From the NCBI GenBank assembly GCA_041750795.1, contig JBGSYQ010000505.1, positions 1 through 7,102 on the forward strand: a stretch of 7,102 bases of DNA, given 5' to 3'. A program made the translations under genes and the position numbers. The notes below the pieces were generated by a model that ran no database searches, was not told where the DNA came from, and saw only the letters and a program-made list of their open reading frames with translations. How positions within the stretch are numbered: position 1 is the first letter of the stretch; the number at the start of each line of letters is the position of its first letter. Source of the DNA: JTS-RE94 sp041750795. Lineage in GTDB: Bacteria > Planctomycetota > Planctomycetia > Pirellulales > PALSA-1355. Below, one piece after another: positions 1 through 6,661 of this stretch.

Positions 1-1716
1 CGCGCCGGCGAAGCGGGTCCAACCCAGTCGGACGAACTGGCGTTGCCGCGGCCTGCGGCCCACAGCGGCCGGCTCTCGCTGGCCCTGCAAGGCACGCTGC
101 GCTCACCCACCTTCGAAATCACCTCGCCCAAGATCTTCTATCGCCTGCACGGCACCGGCGGCATGGTGCGCTTGATCGTCGATGGCTTGCAGCTCATTCG
201 CAATCCCATTTACGGCGGACTGGAATTCGGACCTGAGAACCGCGTCTCGCATTGGCATACCCAAGACGTCAGCAAGTGGGTCGGCCATCGAGCCTACGTC
301 GAAGTGATTGACGACGGCGACGGCTATCTCGCGCTGGAGCAAATTGCTTTCGGCGCCGCCGATGCTCCCTCTCCTCGGCCCAACCGGCTGGTCGCTGCGA
401 TTGTGAACGATCGTTCGATCGGCACACGTGAGCAATTCGCCGCCGCGCTGCAAACGATGTTCGGCCAGGTTCTCGCCGACTGGTTGCAGCACCCCGCACA
501 GCCGAGACCCGACGCCGCCGATCGCGGCGCGATCGTTGTCCTGCTGCTCGAACAGCCCTGGATCGACGCCGTGGAATTGCAGTCCTCGCGCGAACCATAC
601 GCGGCGAAGCTTCGATCGCTCGACGAGCGCCAGGGCGAAATCGAGCGCCAGTTCGCTGTGCCGCGGCAGGCCCTGGCCCTGGCCGACGGCAGCGCGGAGA
701 ACGAACGGGTGTTCATCCGCGGGAATCCCAAGACGCTCGGCGACGAAGTGCCGCGCCGCCTGCTGGAAGTGCTGGGCGGCACTCGGCATGCGCCGCCAGC
801 CCAAGGCAGCGGGCGACTGCAACTGGCGCAGCAACTGGTCGCCCAGGACAATCCGCTGGTCGCGCGCGTCATTGTCAATCGTCTCTGGCACCATCACTTC
901 GGCGCCGGGTTGGTCCGCTCGGTCGACGATTTCGGCGTGATGGGCCAGCCCCCCACGCATCCCGAGTTGCTCGACTACCTGGCCGCAGAGCTGGTCCGCG
1001 AAGGCTGGTCGCTCAAAAAGCTGCACCGGTTGATCGTGCTTTCCAACACCTATCAAATGTCGAGCCAGACCCGGCCCGCGGCCGATCGCGCCGATCCGCT
1101 TAACGCGCTGTGGCATCGCCGCCGGGTGCGCCGGCTGGAGGCCGAGGCGGTGCGCGACGCCGTGCTGGCGGTTTCCGGACGTCTCGATGCGAGAATGTAC
1201 GGCCCCGGCGTGATGCCTCACCTGACGCCGTATATGTCGGGTCGCGGCCGCCCCGCCCAGAGCGGCCCCTTGGATGGCGACGGCCGCCGCAGCATCTATC
1301 TGGCGGTGCGGCGCAATTTCCTCTCGCCCATGTTCCAGGCGTTCGACTATCCCACGCCCTTCACGACGATCGGCCGCCGCGGCGTTTCCAACGTGCCGGC
1401 GCAAGCCTTGACGATGATGAACAACCCCTTCCTCGTCCAGCAAGCGCAGCATTGGGCCCAGCGCGTGTTGAGCGAGCCGCACGCAACGAACGACGCTCGC
1501 GTGCGATCGATGTACGTCGCGGCGCTGGGGCGCGAACCGGACAACGACGAGATGCGCACCGCCCTGGCGTTCGTCGGCGCCGACACTTCGGCCGCCGAGG
1601 TCTCGGGCGAAGGAGACATCAACCTGGCTGCGCAGTCGACCGGCGACGAGTTGCAAACCTGGGCCGACTTCGCGCACGTGCTGTTGAACCTCAAAGAATT
1701 CATTTTTATTCCTTAG
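1..1716 (+). CDS. PSD1 (DUF1553) domain protein, 5'-partial
   Basis: The frame is open from base 1 to the TAG at 1714-1716, so the true start lies upstream; the TTG at 43 is not a credible start. About 571 residues are present. The first part (about bases 70-350) looks like a beta-rich insert with the motif NPIYGGLEF, which from memory occurs between the DUF1549 and DUF1553 parts of this family. A linker carrying VFIRGNPKTLGDEVPRR follows at about 709-760. The PSD1 domain fills roughly 805-1713, with NRLWHHHFGAGLV, DDFG.MG.PPTHPELLDYLA, LHRLIVLSNTYQMSS, RRLEAE..RD and NVPAQALTMMNNPF. Full-length relatives usually carry an N-terminal cytochrome c-like PSCyt1 domain with CXXCH, a DUF1549 domain and a signal peptide; none of these is visible here. 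The molecular function of the family is not established, though an exported haem protein is likely. The DUF1501 gene starts 11 bases downstream, as is usual for the pair. Confidence 0.93.
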   Translation, partial: RAGEAGPTQSDELALPRPAAHSGRLSLALQGTLRSPTFEITSPKIFYRLHGTGGMVRLIVDGLQLIRNPIYGGLEFGPENRVSHWHTQDVSKWVGHRAYVEVIDDGDGYLALEQIAFGAADAPSPRPNRLVAAIVNDRSIGTREQFAAALQTMFGQVLADWLQHPAQPRPDAADRGAIVVLLLEQPWIDAVELQSSREPYAAKLRSLDERQGEIERQFAVPRQALALADGSAENERVFIRGNPKTLGDEVPRRLLEVLGGTRHAPPAQGSGRLQLAQQLVAQDNPLVARVIVNRLWHHHFGAGLVRSVDDFGVMGQPPTHPELLDYLAAELVREGWSLKKLHRLIVLSNTYQMSSQTRPAADRADPLNALWHRRRVRRLEAEAVRDAVLAVSGRLDARMYGPGVMPHLTPYMSGRGRPAQSGPLDGDGRRSIYLAVRRNFLSPMFQAFDYPTPFTTIGRRGVSNVPAQALTMMNNPFLVQQAQHWAQRVLSEPHATNDARVRSMYVAALGREPDNDEMRTALAFVGADTSAAEVSGEGDINLAAQSTGDELQTWADFAHVLLNLKEFIFIP

Positions 1717-1727
1717 GCAAGCTCGGC

Positions 1728-3167
1728 ATGCACTGCGGTCGCTTTCAACACGCTCCGCTTTCGCGACGCGAAATGCTGACCCGCTGTGCGGGCGGCTTCG
1801 GCGCCATGGCGCTGGCGGCGCTGGCGGCCGATCCGGCCTATGGCATCGCGTCGTTGCCGAAGGCGGCCGCCGATCGCAATAATCCGCTGGCGCCCCGCCC
1901 GCCACAGTTTGCGGCCAAGGCCAAGAGCGTCATCTTTCTGTTCATGGACGGCGGGCCATCGCAGGTCGACACCTTCGACCCCAAGCCGCGGCTGGCGCGC
2001 GAGCACGGCCAGCCCATCCAGGCCAAGGTCCAGCCAACGCAGTTCGACAACGTCGGCAAGGTGCTGCAAAGCCCCTGGCGGTTTCACCCCTACGGCCAAA
2101 GCGGCATCCCCGTCAGCGACCTGTTCCCGCACACGGCCCAGTGCGTGGACGACCTGGCGATCATTCGCTCCATGACGTCGAACTTTTCCGAGCACACCAA
2201 CGCCAACTACTTCATGCACTCGGGCAACGGGCAGCAAGGCCGGCCCAGCATGGGCGCCTGGGTCAGCTACGGACTGGGCAGCGCTTGCCAAAACCTGCCC
2301 GGCTTCGTCGTGCTCAACAGCGGCATGATTCCGCCCGGCGGCATGGATTGCTTCAACAGCGGCTTCCTGCCGGCAACTTACCAGGGTTCGTCCTTCATCC
2401 ACGGCGCCGAGCCGGTGGCCGACCTGCGACCCAGCGAAACAACCGCCGCCGCGCAACAACGCAAGCTGGCGCTGATGCGCACGCTCGACCAGCATGCCCT
2501 GGCGCGCACCGGCCCCGACGACCAACTGGAAAGTGCCATCGCCAACTACGAGCTGGCCTTTCGCATGCAATCCGCCGTGCCCGACCTGATGAACCTGGCC
2601 GACGAAAGCCAGGCTACGCACGCGCTGTACGGTCTGGACGATCCGGCCACGGAAATCTACGGGCGCCAATGCCTCGTCGCGCGACGGCTGATCGAGCGCG
2701 GCGTGCGCTTCGTCGAGCTGCTGCCGCAAAACCTCTCGCACGACCGCTGGGACCAGCACAGCCGGCTCAGGGAAGGCCACGCAGACAACGCCCGCGCCAC
2801 CGACAAGCCCATCGCCGGCTTGCTCAACGATCTGAAGAGCCGCGGGCTGCTCGACGAAACGCTGGTCGTCTGGGGCGGCGAATTCGGCCGCACTCCGATG
2901 GCCCAGGGGACCGACGGGCGCGATCACAACCCCTTTGGCTTCTCGATGTGGATGGCCGGCGGCGGCATCAAAGGGGGCACCATCTTTGGCGCCACCGACG
3001 ACTACGGCTATCATGCCATCGAAAACAAGGTGCAGGTCCACGACCTGCACGCCACCATGCTGCACCTGCTGGGCATCGATCACACGCAACTGACCTTCCG
3101 CTTCGGCGGCCGCGACATGCGGCTCACCGACGTACACGGCGAAGTCATCCACGACGTTCTGGCCTGA
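1728..3167 (+). CDS. DUF1501 family protein, Tat-exported
   Basis: A 479-residue protein, typical for the DUF1501 family (PF07394), which is related to the alkaline phosphatase/sulfatase fold. The ATG at 1728 is chosen because it places a twin-arginine signal at the N-terminus: SRREML at residues 12-17, followed by a hydrophobic Ala/Gly/Leu segment at about 21-34. The open frame extends far upstream, but that part only shadows the PSD1 gene. Family motifs are FLFMDGGPSQVDTFDPKP (70-87), HSGNGQQGRPSMGAW (164-178), HDRWDQH (338-344), WGGEFGRTP (382-390), GRDHNPFGFSMWMAGGGIKGG (from 397) and the closing HDLHATMLHLLGIDH (438-452). The conserved Asp and His residues are consistent with a metal-binding hydrolase-like site, but the reaction is unknown. 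No convincing Shine-Dalgarno sequence lies in the 11-base gap after the PSD1 gene, so translation may be coupled to it. The site of action is probably periplasmic. Confidence 0.95.
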   Translation: MHCGRFQHAPLSRREMLTRCAGGFGAMALAALAADPAYGIASLPKAAADRNNPLAPRPPQFAAKAKSVIFLFMDGGPSQVDTFDPKPRLAREHGQPIQAKVQPTQFDNVGKVLQSPWRFHPYGQSGIPVSDLFPHTAQCVDDLAIIRSMTSNFSEHTNANYFMHSGNGQQGRPSMGAWVSYGLGSACQNLPGFVVLNSGMIPPGGMDCFNSGFLPATYQGSSFIHGAEPVADLRPSETTAAAQQRKLALMRTLDQHALARTGPDDQLESAIANYELAFRMQSAVPDLMNLADESQATHALYGLDDPATEIYGRQCLVARRLIERGVRFVELLPQNLSHDRWDQHSRLREGHADNARATDKPIAGLLNDLKSRGLLDETLVVWGGEFGRTPMAQGTDGRDHNPFGFSMWMAGGGIKGGTIFGATDDYGYHAIENKVQVHDLHATMLHLLGIDHTQLTFRFGGRDMRLTDVHGEVIHDVLA

Positions 3168-3199
3168 TCCATCGAACCTTTCCACCGCGAGCGCTCACC

Positions 3200-3988
3200 A
3201 TGCCCATGCTCCCGCCCACGTCGCGACGCGCCGTCCTGCTGGCCGCCGTCGCGCTGGCACTGTTCCCCGGCATCGCCCCGTTCCCCTGTATTGCACTGTT
3301 TCCCTGCATCGCACGGGCCGCCGAGCCGGCGCCGCTGAAGGTCTGCCTGGTCTCCGGCTCGCTCGAATACAAGTCCAACGAGTCGCTGGCCGGGTTTCAA
3401 AAGTATCTCGAGGCCAACTATCCGGTGCAGTGCTCGCGCGCGTTCCTCGTCGGCGACGACATCAAGCATCTGCCCGGCCTGGAGAACCTCGACGATTGCG
3501 ACGTCATGCTGCTGTTCACGCGGCGTCTGGAATTGTCGGGCGACGATCTGGCGCGGATCAAGAAATACTGCCTGTCCGGCCGGCCCATCGTCGGAGTGCG
3601 CACCGCCAGCCACGCCATTCAGTCCTGGCTCGAGCTCGACAAGCAAATCCTCGGCGGCAACTACCAGGGGCACCACGGCAACGACCTGGAAACGCAGGTC
3701 GCCATCGTGGACGCCGCCAAGAACCATCCCGTGCTTGCCGGCGTGACCCCCTTTCGCACCCGCGGCAGCTTGTACAAGAACCAGGGCATCGCCGAGGACG
3801 TCACGTTGCTGATGACGGGCTCCAATCCCGACACTACCGAGCCGATCACCTGGACCCGCCAGGCCAACGGGGGCCGCGTGGTCTACACCTCGCTCGGCCA
3901 TCCCGACGACTTCCACGAGCCGGGCTTCAAGCGCCTGCTGGTCAATGCGTTGTTCTGGGCGGCCGGGCGCGACGTGCCGGTCAAGTAG
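3200..3988 (+). CDS. ThuA-like domain protein, secreted
   Basis: A 262-residue protein starting at the ATG at 3200; a second ATG at 3206 is a possible alternative. Residues 9-10 are RR, followed by a hydrophobic segment at about 11-38 and a likely signal peptidase I site near IARA/AEP at residues 40-41. The mature part has a ThuA/class I glutamine-amidotransferase-like fold: LKVCLVSGS (46-54), a beta strand at DVMLLFTRR (101-109), GRPIVGVRTASHA (127-139) at the position of the usual nucleophile elbow, GGNYQGHHG (152-160) and the C-terminal TSLGHPDDF (230-238). No obvious amidotransferase Cys is seen at the elbow, as is common in ThuA proteins. ThuA domains are associated with disaccharide or polysaccharide use, but the exact activity is unsettled. 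The gene starts 32 bases after the DUF1501 gene and ends 50 bases before the hydrolase gene, suggesting an operon. The signal peptide has an unusual triplicated hexapeptide. Confidence 0.9.
   Translation: MPMLPPTSRRAVLLAAVALALFPGIAPFPCIALFPCIARAAEPAPLKVCLVSGSLEYKSNESLAGFQKYLEANYPVQCSRAFLVGDDIKHLPGLENLDDCDVMLLFTRRLELSGDDLARIKKYCLSGRPIVGVRTASHAIQSWLELDKQILGGNYQGHHGNDLETQVAIVDAAKNHPVLAGVTPFRTRGSLYKNQGIAEDVTLLMTGSNPDTTEPITWTRQANGGRVVYTSLGHPDDFHEPGFKRLLVNALFWAAGRDVPVK
3260..3313 (+). repeat. Triplicated 18-base unit in a signal peptide
   Basis: Three in-frame tandem units of 18 bases (3260-3277, 3278-3295, 3296-3313) encode LFPGIA, PFPCIA and LFPCIA, residues 21-38 of the ThuA-like protein. The units differ mostly at third codon positions, which suggests they have diverged under amino-acid constraint since duplication. 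Together they lengthen the hydrophobic core of the signal peptide and bring in two Cys and three Pro residues, which is unusual in that region. Confidence 0.85.
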
Positions 3989-4024
3989 TCAATAGCAATC
4001 CGACTCCACTACCACACTCCACGC

Positions 4025-4030
4025 AAGGGA
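4025..4030 (+). promoter_or_regulatory. Ribosome binding site of the alpha/beta hydrolase gene
   Basis: The purine run AAGGGA ends 8 bases before the ATG at 4039. It supports that start in an open frame that extends much further upstream as a shadow of the ThuA-like gene. It is the clearest Shine-Dalgarno-like sequence among the + strand genes here. Confidence 0.65.
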
Positions 4031-4038
4031 TTCAACCC

Positions 4039-4974
4039 ATGGGCGGCCATTTTCGAGTCAGGAACATCGCGCTGGGACTTGTTGCAATCGCGGCCACGTT
4101 TAGCGCCACGTCGCTCTGGGCCCAGGAACCCGTTCGCGTCGTCCCCGCCGGCACAGGCGTGATCGACGACATCAAGAAGCCGGCCATCGAAATCGAATTC
4201 ACCAAGGACATTGTCTATGGTCACGCCGGTGACCAGGATCTGAAGCTCAACCTGGCGACTCCGCTGGGCCTCACGCACCCGACTCCGGCCGTGGTGTGGA
4301 TTCACGGCGGCGCGTGGCGAGGCGGCCGCAGAGAAGACTTCGACAGCGTCATTCGCGAATCGGCCGAGCATGGCTACGTTTCCGTGTCGATCAGCTATCG
4401 GCTGGTGCCCAAGCACCTGTTTCCCGCCCAGGTCGAAGACTGCAAATGCGCGGTCCGCTGGCTGCGCGAGAATGCCGAACGGCTGCAGATCGACCCCAAC
4501 CGCATCGGCGTGGTCGGCGCCTCGGCCGGCGCGCATTTGGCCATGATGCTCGGCGCGATGGATACCGGCGACGGCCTGGAAGGCGATGGCGGATCGCCCA
4601 ACGCATCGAGCCGCGTGCAGGCGGTTGTCTCCTATGCCGGCCCCACCAACCTGCAAAGTGAATTTCCCGCCGCCTCAAAACAACTGGTCGCAGATTTCAT
4701 CGGCGGGCCGACGAGCGAGAAGGCCGATGCCGCCAAGGCCGCCTCGCCGATCACCTATGTCAGCAAAGACGATCCGCCGATGCTGCTGATCCAAGGCACC
4801 AAGGATCCGCTGGTGCCGCACGATCAGGCCGTGCAAATGGTCGAAGCGCTGACGGCCGCCGGCGTGCCGGGCCGCGTGGAACTAATGATCGGCGAAGGTC
4901 ACGGCTGGCCGAGCCAGCACAAGCGCGTGATGGCGGCGACGTTCGCGTTTCTGGACGAGCAACTGAGGGAATAG
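4039..4974 (+). CDS. Secreted alpha/beta hydrolase (BD-FAE / esterase-lipase type)
   Basis: A 311-residue protein with an N-terminal signal peptide: basic start, hydrophobic residues at about 10-24, and cleavage probably after SLWA at residue 28. The alpha/beta hydrolase core follows: HGGAW at 89-93 forms the oxyanion hole, GASAG at 160-164 holds the nucleophile Ser162, Asp256 lies in GTKDPLVPHD, and His288 lies in GEGHGW, giving a complete Ser-Asp-His triad. The spacing matches the BD-FAE and hormone-sensitive-lipase-like families, which cleave carboxyl esters, including acetyl or feruloyl groups on plant and algal polysaccharides. The actual substrate is not known. The start is supported by AAGGGA 8 bases upstream. 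It is the last gene of the + strand cluster, and with the ThuA-like protein it suggests extracytoplasmic carbohydrate or ester breakdown. No intrinsic terminator with a T-run follows it; repeat sequence begins within about 10 bases of the stop. Confidence 0.93.
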   Translation: MGGHFRVRNIALGLVAIAATFSATSLWAQEPVRVVPAGTGVIDDIKKPAIEIEFTKDIVYGHAGDQDLKLNLATPLGLTHPTPAVVWIHGGAWRGGRREDFDSVIRESAEHGYVSVSISYRLVPKHLFPAQVEDCKCAVRWLRENAERLQIDPNRIGVVGASAGAHLAMMLGAMDTGDGLEGDGGSPNASSRVQAVVSYAGPTNLQSEFPAASKQLVADFIGGPTSEKADAAKAASPITYVSKDDPPMLLIQGTKDPLVPHDQAVQMVEALTAAGVPGRVELMIGEGHGWPSQHKRVMAATFAFLDEQLRE

Positions 4975-5014
4975 GCTGGAGGCGGGAGGCTGGAGGAAGC
5001 GAAGCCAGCAAACG

Positions 5015-5079
5015 TCGTAGCTGGATTCGCCAGAATTCAGCCGCGCTGGCAACTCGTAGCTGGATTCGCCAGAATTCAG
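5015..5079 (+). repeat. Pair of short hairpin-forming repeats inside copy 1
   Basis: Two identical 26-base units lie at 5015-5040 and 5054-5079, a period of 39 bases. Within each, 5021-5040 and 5060-5079 can fold into a hairpin: CTGGATTC pairs with GAATTCAG (seven Watson-Crick pairs and one G-T pair) around the loop GCCA. The form resembles REP-type palindromic elements. Each unit contains an EcoRI-type GAATTC in its 3' arm. Copy 2 of the larger repeat lacks both units. Confidence 0.85.
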
Positions 5080-5102
5080 ATTGCGAAGTGGGGAGGCGGC
5101 TG

Positions 5103-5135
5103 CATTCCGTTTTCGACCACCATTCCGTTTTCGAC
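5103..5135 (+). repeat. 18-base tandem duplication in repeat copy 1
   Basis: CATTCCGTTTTCGAC occurs at 5103-5117 and again at 5121-5135, a period of 18 bases. Copy 2 has a single related unit at 6740-6754 with two differences, so a local duplication in copy 1 (or loss in copy 2) explains the length difference. Confidence 0.85.
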
Positions 5136-5315
5136 TGTGCTATCGGTCGTGGTATCGTTGGTGTCGTTGTGGTTGCTTTCTCGTCGTCGCAGGCCGTTTG
5201 ACCGTGGCGGATCGTACCCCTTCACCAGCACGGTCGGCGGTTGTTTGGCGGCTTCCGGCACGAGCGCGCACCATCTCAAAGAAATCCCGCGCGCGCTCCC
5301 AGGCTGACGCCTCCG

Positions 5316-5359
5316 GCGGGAACGAAAAGAAAAGGGTAAAAGAGAAAAAGGATAAAGGG
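5316..5359. other. Purine-rich tract next to the PEP-CTERM gene's stop
   Basis: From 5321 to 5359 the + strand is almost all A and G, with only three pyrimidines. In the direction of the PEP-CTERM gene this is a C/U-rich run directly after the stop codon. A weak 4-bp GC hairpin (CGCC-TCC-GGCG, 5308-5318) lies beyond it in that direction, which is the wrong order for a standard intrinsic terminator. It may help end transcription, but that is a guess. The neighbouring bases 5216-5300 show no recognisable gene. Confidence 0.4.
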
Positions 5360-6421
5360 CTACTGGAACCGCTTTCGTAGCACACAGATCAACGCACAGG
5401 CTACGACCGCTAACACTGCCGTACTTGGCTCAGGGACGGTTGCCACGCGGAACCCGATAAGGCTGTCCTCGAGCGTCGGGTGGAGGCTGAGCCGGGCCGA
5501 GGCAAGCAGGATGACCGAATCGTAGAGCCACGTACCCCCCCGCAAGCTCGGATGCGAGCCGCTGATGAGCGTTTCATTCCATTCCCAGACATTGCCGCCT
5601 TGGTCGTACGTGCCGTAAGGACTTGCAGAGAGCGTATATGCGCCGGCGTCAGTCATCGGATAATTGAAGTCGCCCGTCGTGAATCCAATTACACTGTCCC
5701 AGTAGTTGGCCGAGTTGCCGCTGTCGGACGAGGGGAGATTGTTGTCGGGCGTCGCGTCGGTGCCGGTGGGATAATCGTGGTAGCTGCTGCCGTCGTAGTA
5801 GGCCGCCTTGTACCATTCGTCCTCGCTGGTCAAAAACCAGGTAGCGCCGGAATTGCGACCTCCGACACTGGTGGCCCCGCTGAACGTGTACGCCCCGTCC
5901 TCGGTTGTGCTGGCGTCTTGCAATCCGCTGGCATGGCCGTTGTGCAGCCAGTTGGCAAATCGCAGCGAGTCGTACCAGGAGACGAACACGACCGGCTTGC
6001 TGGCATAGGTGTAGTCGCTCCCGCCGGGGCCTTGGCCCACCGCGTCGGCCTTGACCGAGTACACGTAGTTGTCCGGCAAGCCGCTGCGCGTGATCCCACC
6101 CCAGGTGCTTGACCCCATCGACGTGTTGTATAGCCCGTAGGTGTCGGTGGCGGCCACGGCGTTGAGGAACGCGGCGTACTGGGCGTTGGTCACTTCGGTG
6201 GTGCCGATGCGATAGTTGTAGGCGACGGCGCCGACGATCGCATCTGGACCAAGTCCGCCAGCTCCCGTGCCGGACAGCTCACCGGCATTCCCCGGATTGC
6301 CGACCGGGACGGTTGGAATGGTGATGGCCGAGGCCGTCGAGGCGAAGATCGCCACGAGCAGCGCAGAGAGCGCAAGATCAGCGCTCACGGAGAAAAGGCG
6401 GCGAGGCGTCTTGCGGGTCAC
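5360..6421 (-). CDS. Secreted SUMF1/FGE-like domain protein with PEP-CTERM anchor
   Basis: A 353-residue protein read from a GTG at 6421, supported by AAAGGA 7 bases upstream. Residues 1-32 form a signal peptide: basic TRKTPRR, a hydrophobic core at about 16-28, and cleavage probably after ASTASA. Residues about 65-328 show the formylglycine-generating-enzyme (SUMF1) fold: TTEVTNAQYAAFLNAV (74-89), PVVFVSWYDSLRFANWL (143-159), FLTSEDEWYKAAYYDG (196-211), YDQGGNVWEWNE (272-283), SLRGGTW (292-298) and GFRVAT (323-328). The cysteine pair near the C-terminus of true FGEs is absent; the corresponding stretch ends GFRVAT rather than GFRCA. Sulfatase activation is therefore unlikely and a binding or structural role is more plausible. 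The tail VPEPST (329-334), a hydrophobic segment (about 335-347) and RKRF form a PEP-CTERM signal, processed by an exosortase in known systems. It is the only - strand gene here and is bracketed by two direct repeat copies. Confidence 0.93.
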   Translation of the reverse strand: MTRKTPRRLFSVSADLALSALLVAIFASTASAITIPTVPVGNPGNAGELSGTGAGGLGPDAIVGAVAYNYRIGTTEVTNAQYAAFLNAVAATDTYGLYNTSMGSSTWGGITRSGLPDNYVYSVKADAVGQGPGGSDYTYASKPVVFVSWYDSLRFANWLHNGHASGLQDASTTEDGAYTFSGATSVGGRNSGATWFLTSEDEWYKAAYYDGSSYHDYPTGTDATPDNNLPSSDSGNSANYWDSVIGFTTGDFNYPMTDAGAYTLSASPYGTYDQGGNVWEWNETLISGSHPSLRGGTWLYDSVILLASARLSLHPTLEDSLIGFRVATVPEPSTAVLAVVACALICVLRKRFQ

Positions 6422-6428
6422 TAGCGTT

Positions 6429-6434
6429 TCCTTT
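6429..6434 (-). promoter_or_regulatory. Ribosome binding site of the PEP-CTERM protein gene
   Basis: On the - strand AAAGGA lies 7 bases before the GTG at 6421. This strong match and spacing support GTG as the real start, which in turn gives a complete signal peptide. Confidence 0.75.
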
Positions 6435-6661
6435 CGGCAGTGAATCGATCGAGTTCAGTCGTGTACTACTGGCCGCTTCGCTGTGCCCTACAGCTAATTG
6501 GTGGGGGACTCTTAGAGGCTATGCTAACTTGGCGCCCTCCCCCCTTGTCTAGCGTCTGCGGAGGTTTTTCTGGGAATCTCTTTGAGTGCATCAGAGCCTA
6601 ACCGGACGCAGATTTCGGGAGAATTTCCAGATTTGTCCGCAGCCCTGCCAACTCTGGGCAT
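6435..6661. other. Leader/promoter region of the PEP-CTERM gene, no gene seen
   Basis: These 227 bases lie between the start region of the - strand PEP-CTERM gene and repeat copy 2. They should hold that gene's promoter. No clear -35/-10 pair, sigma-54 site or riboswitch could be picked out. Small features are a short dyad CTCT-T-AGAG near 6508-6518 and a C-rich run near 6536-6545. The short open frames crossing it do not resemble proteins. Confidence 0.4.

Larger units (their letters stand above)
4985..5215 (+). repeat. Interspersed repeat, copy 1 (long form)
   Basis: This segment matches 6662-6834 in the same orientation. It opens with the shared GGAGGCTGGAGGAAGCGAAG and ends with the shared GGCGGATCGT. 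By hand alignment the right-hand 120 or so bases differ at about nine positions, apart from an 18-base duplication in this copy. The longest identical run, about 32 bases, lies near 5142-5173. Between the shared ACGTCGT (5012-5018) and CAGATTGCG (5077-5085), this copy has 58 bases with two hairpin units, where copy 2 has 19 unrelated bases. The motif GGCTGGAGG also occurs just before, at 4974-4982, overlapping the hydrolase stop codon, and again at 4988-4996. No credible protein is encoded. It fills most of the 385-base gap between the converging hydrolase and PEP-CTERM genes. Confidence 0.88.

Noticed and set aside
103..1905. A 600-codon open frame on the - strand opposite the PSD1 gene
   Set aside because: It is a shadow made possible by high GC. 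It lacks any recognisable domain and is rich in Arg, His and Gln, while the + strand frame carries clear PSD1 motifs throughout.
1713..3185. A 490-codon open frame on the - strand opposite the DUF1501 gene
   Set aside because: It matches no family I recognise and mirrors the strongly conserved DUF1501 coding sequence, so it is a compositional shadow.
3260..3316. Lipoprotein signal in the ThuA-like protein, because of the Cys residues at 30 and 36
   Set aside because: Both cysteines follow Pro rather than the Gly, Ala or Ser required at the position before the lipobox Cys. A signal peptidase I site near residue 40 fits better.
4988..5009. Intrinsic terminator after the hydrolase gene (GCTGG..CCAGC)
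   Set aside because: The stem has five pairs with an 11-base loop and no T-run follows. The same sequence is part of the interspersed repeat found elsewhere in the window.
5015..5079. Possible CRISPR array from the two identical 26-base units
   Set aside because: There are only two units with a 13-base spacer, no further repeats and no cas genes. The hairpin form fits a REP-like element better.
5076..5279. A 67-codon open frame on the - strand across repeat copy 1
   Set aside because: Its sequence is mostly repeat DNA (Asn/Asp/Thr-rich) and the same frame is broken by a stop in copy 2, so there is no sign of selection for a protein. A decayed gene end in 5216-5300 cannot be excluded.
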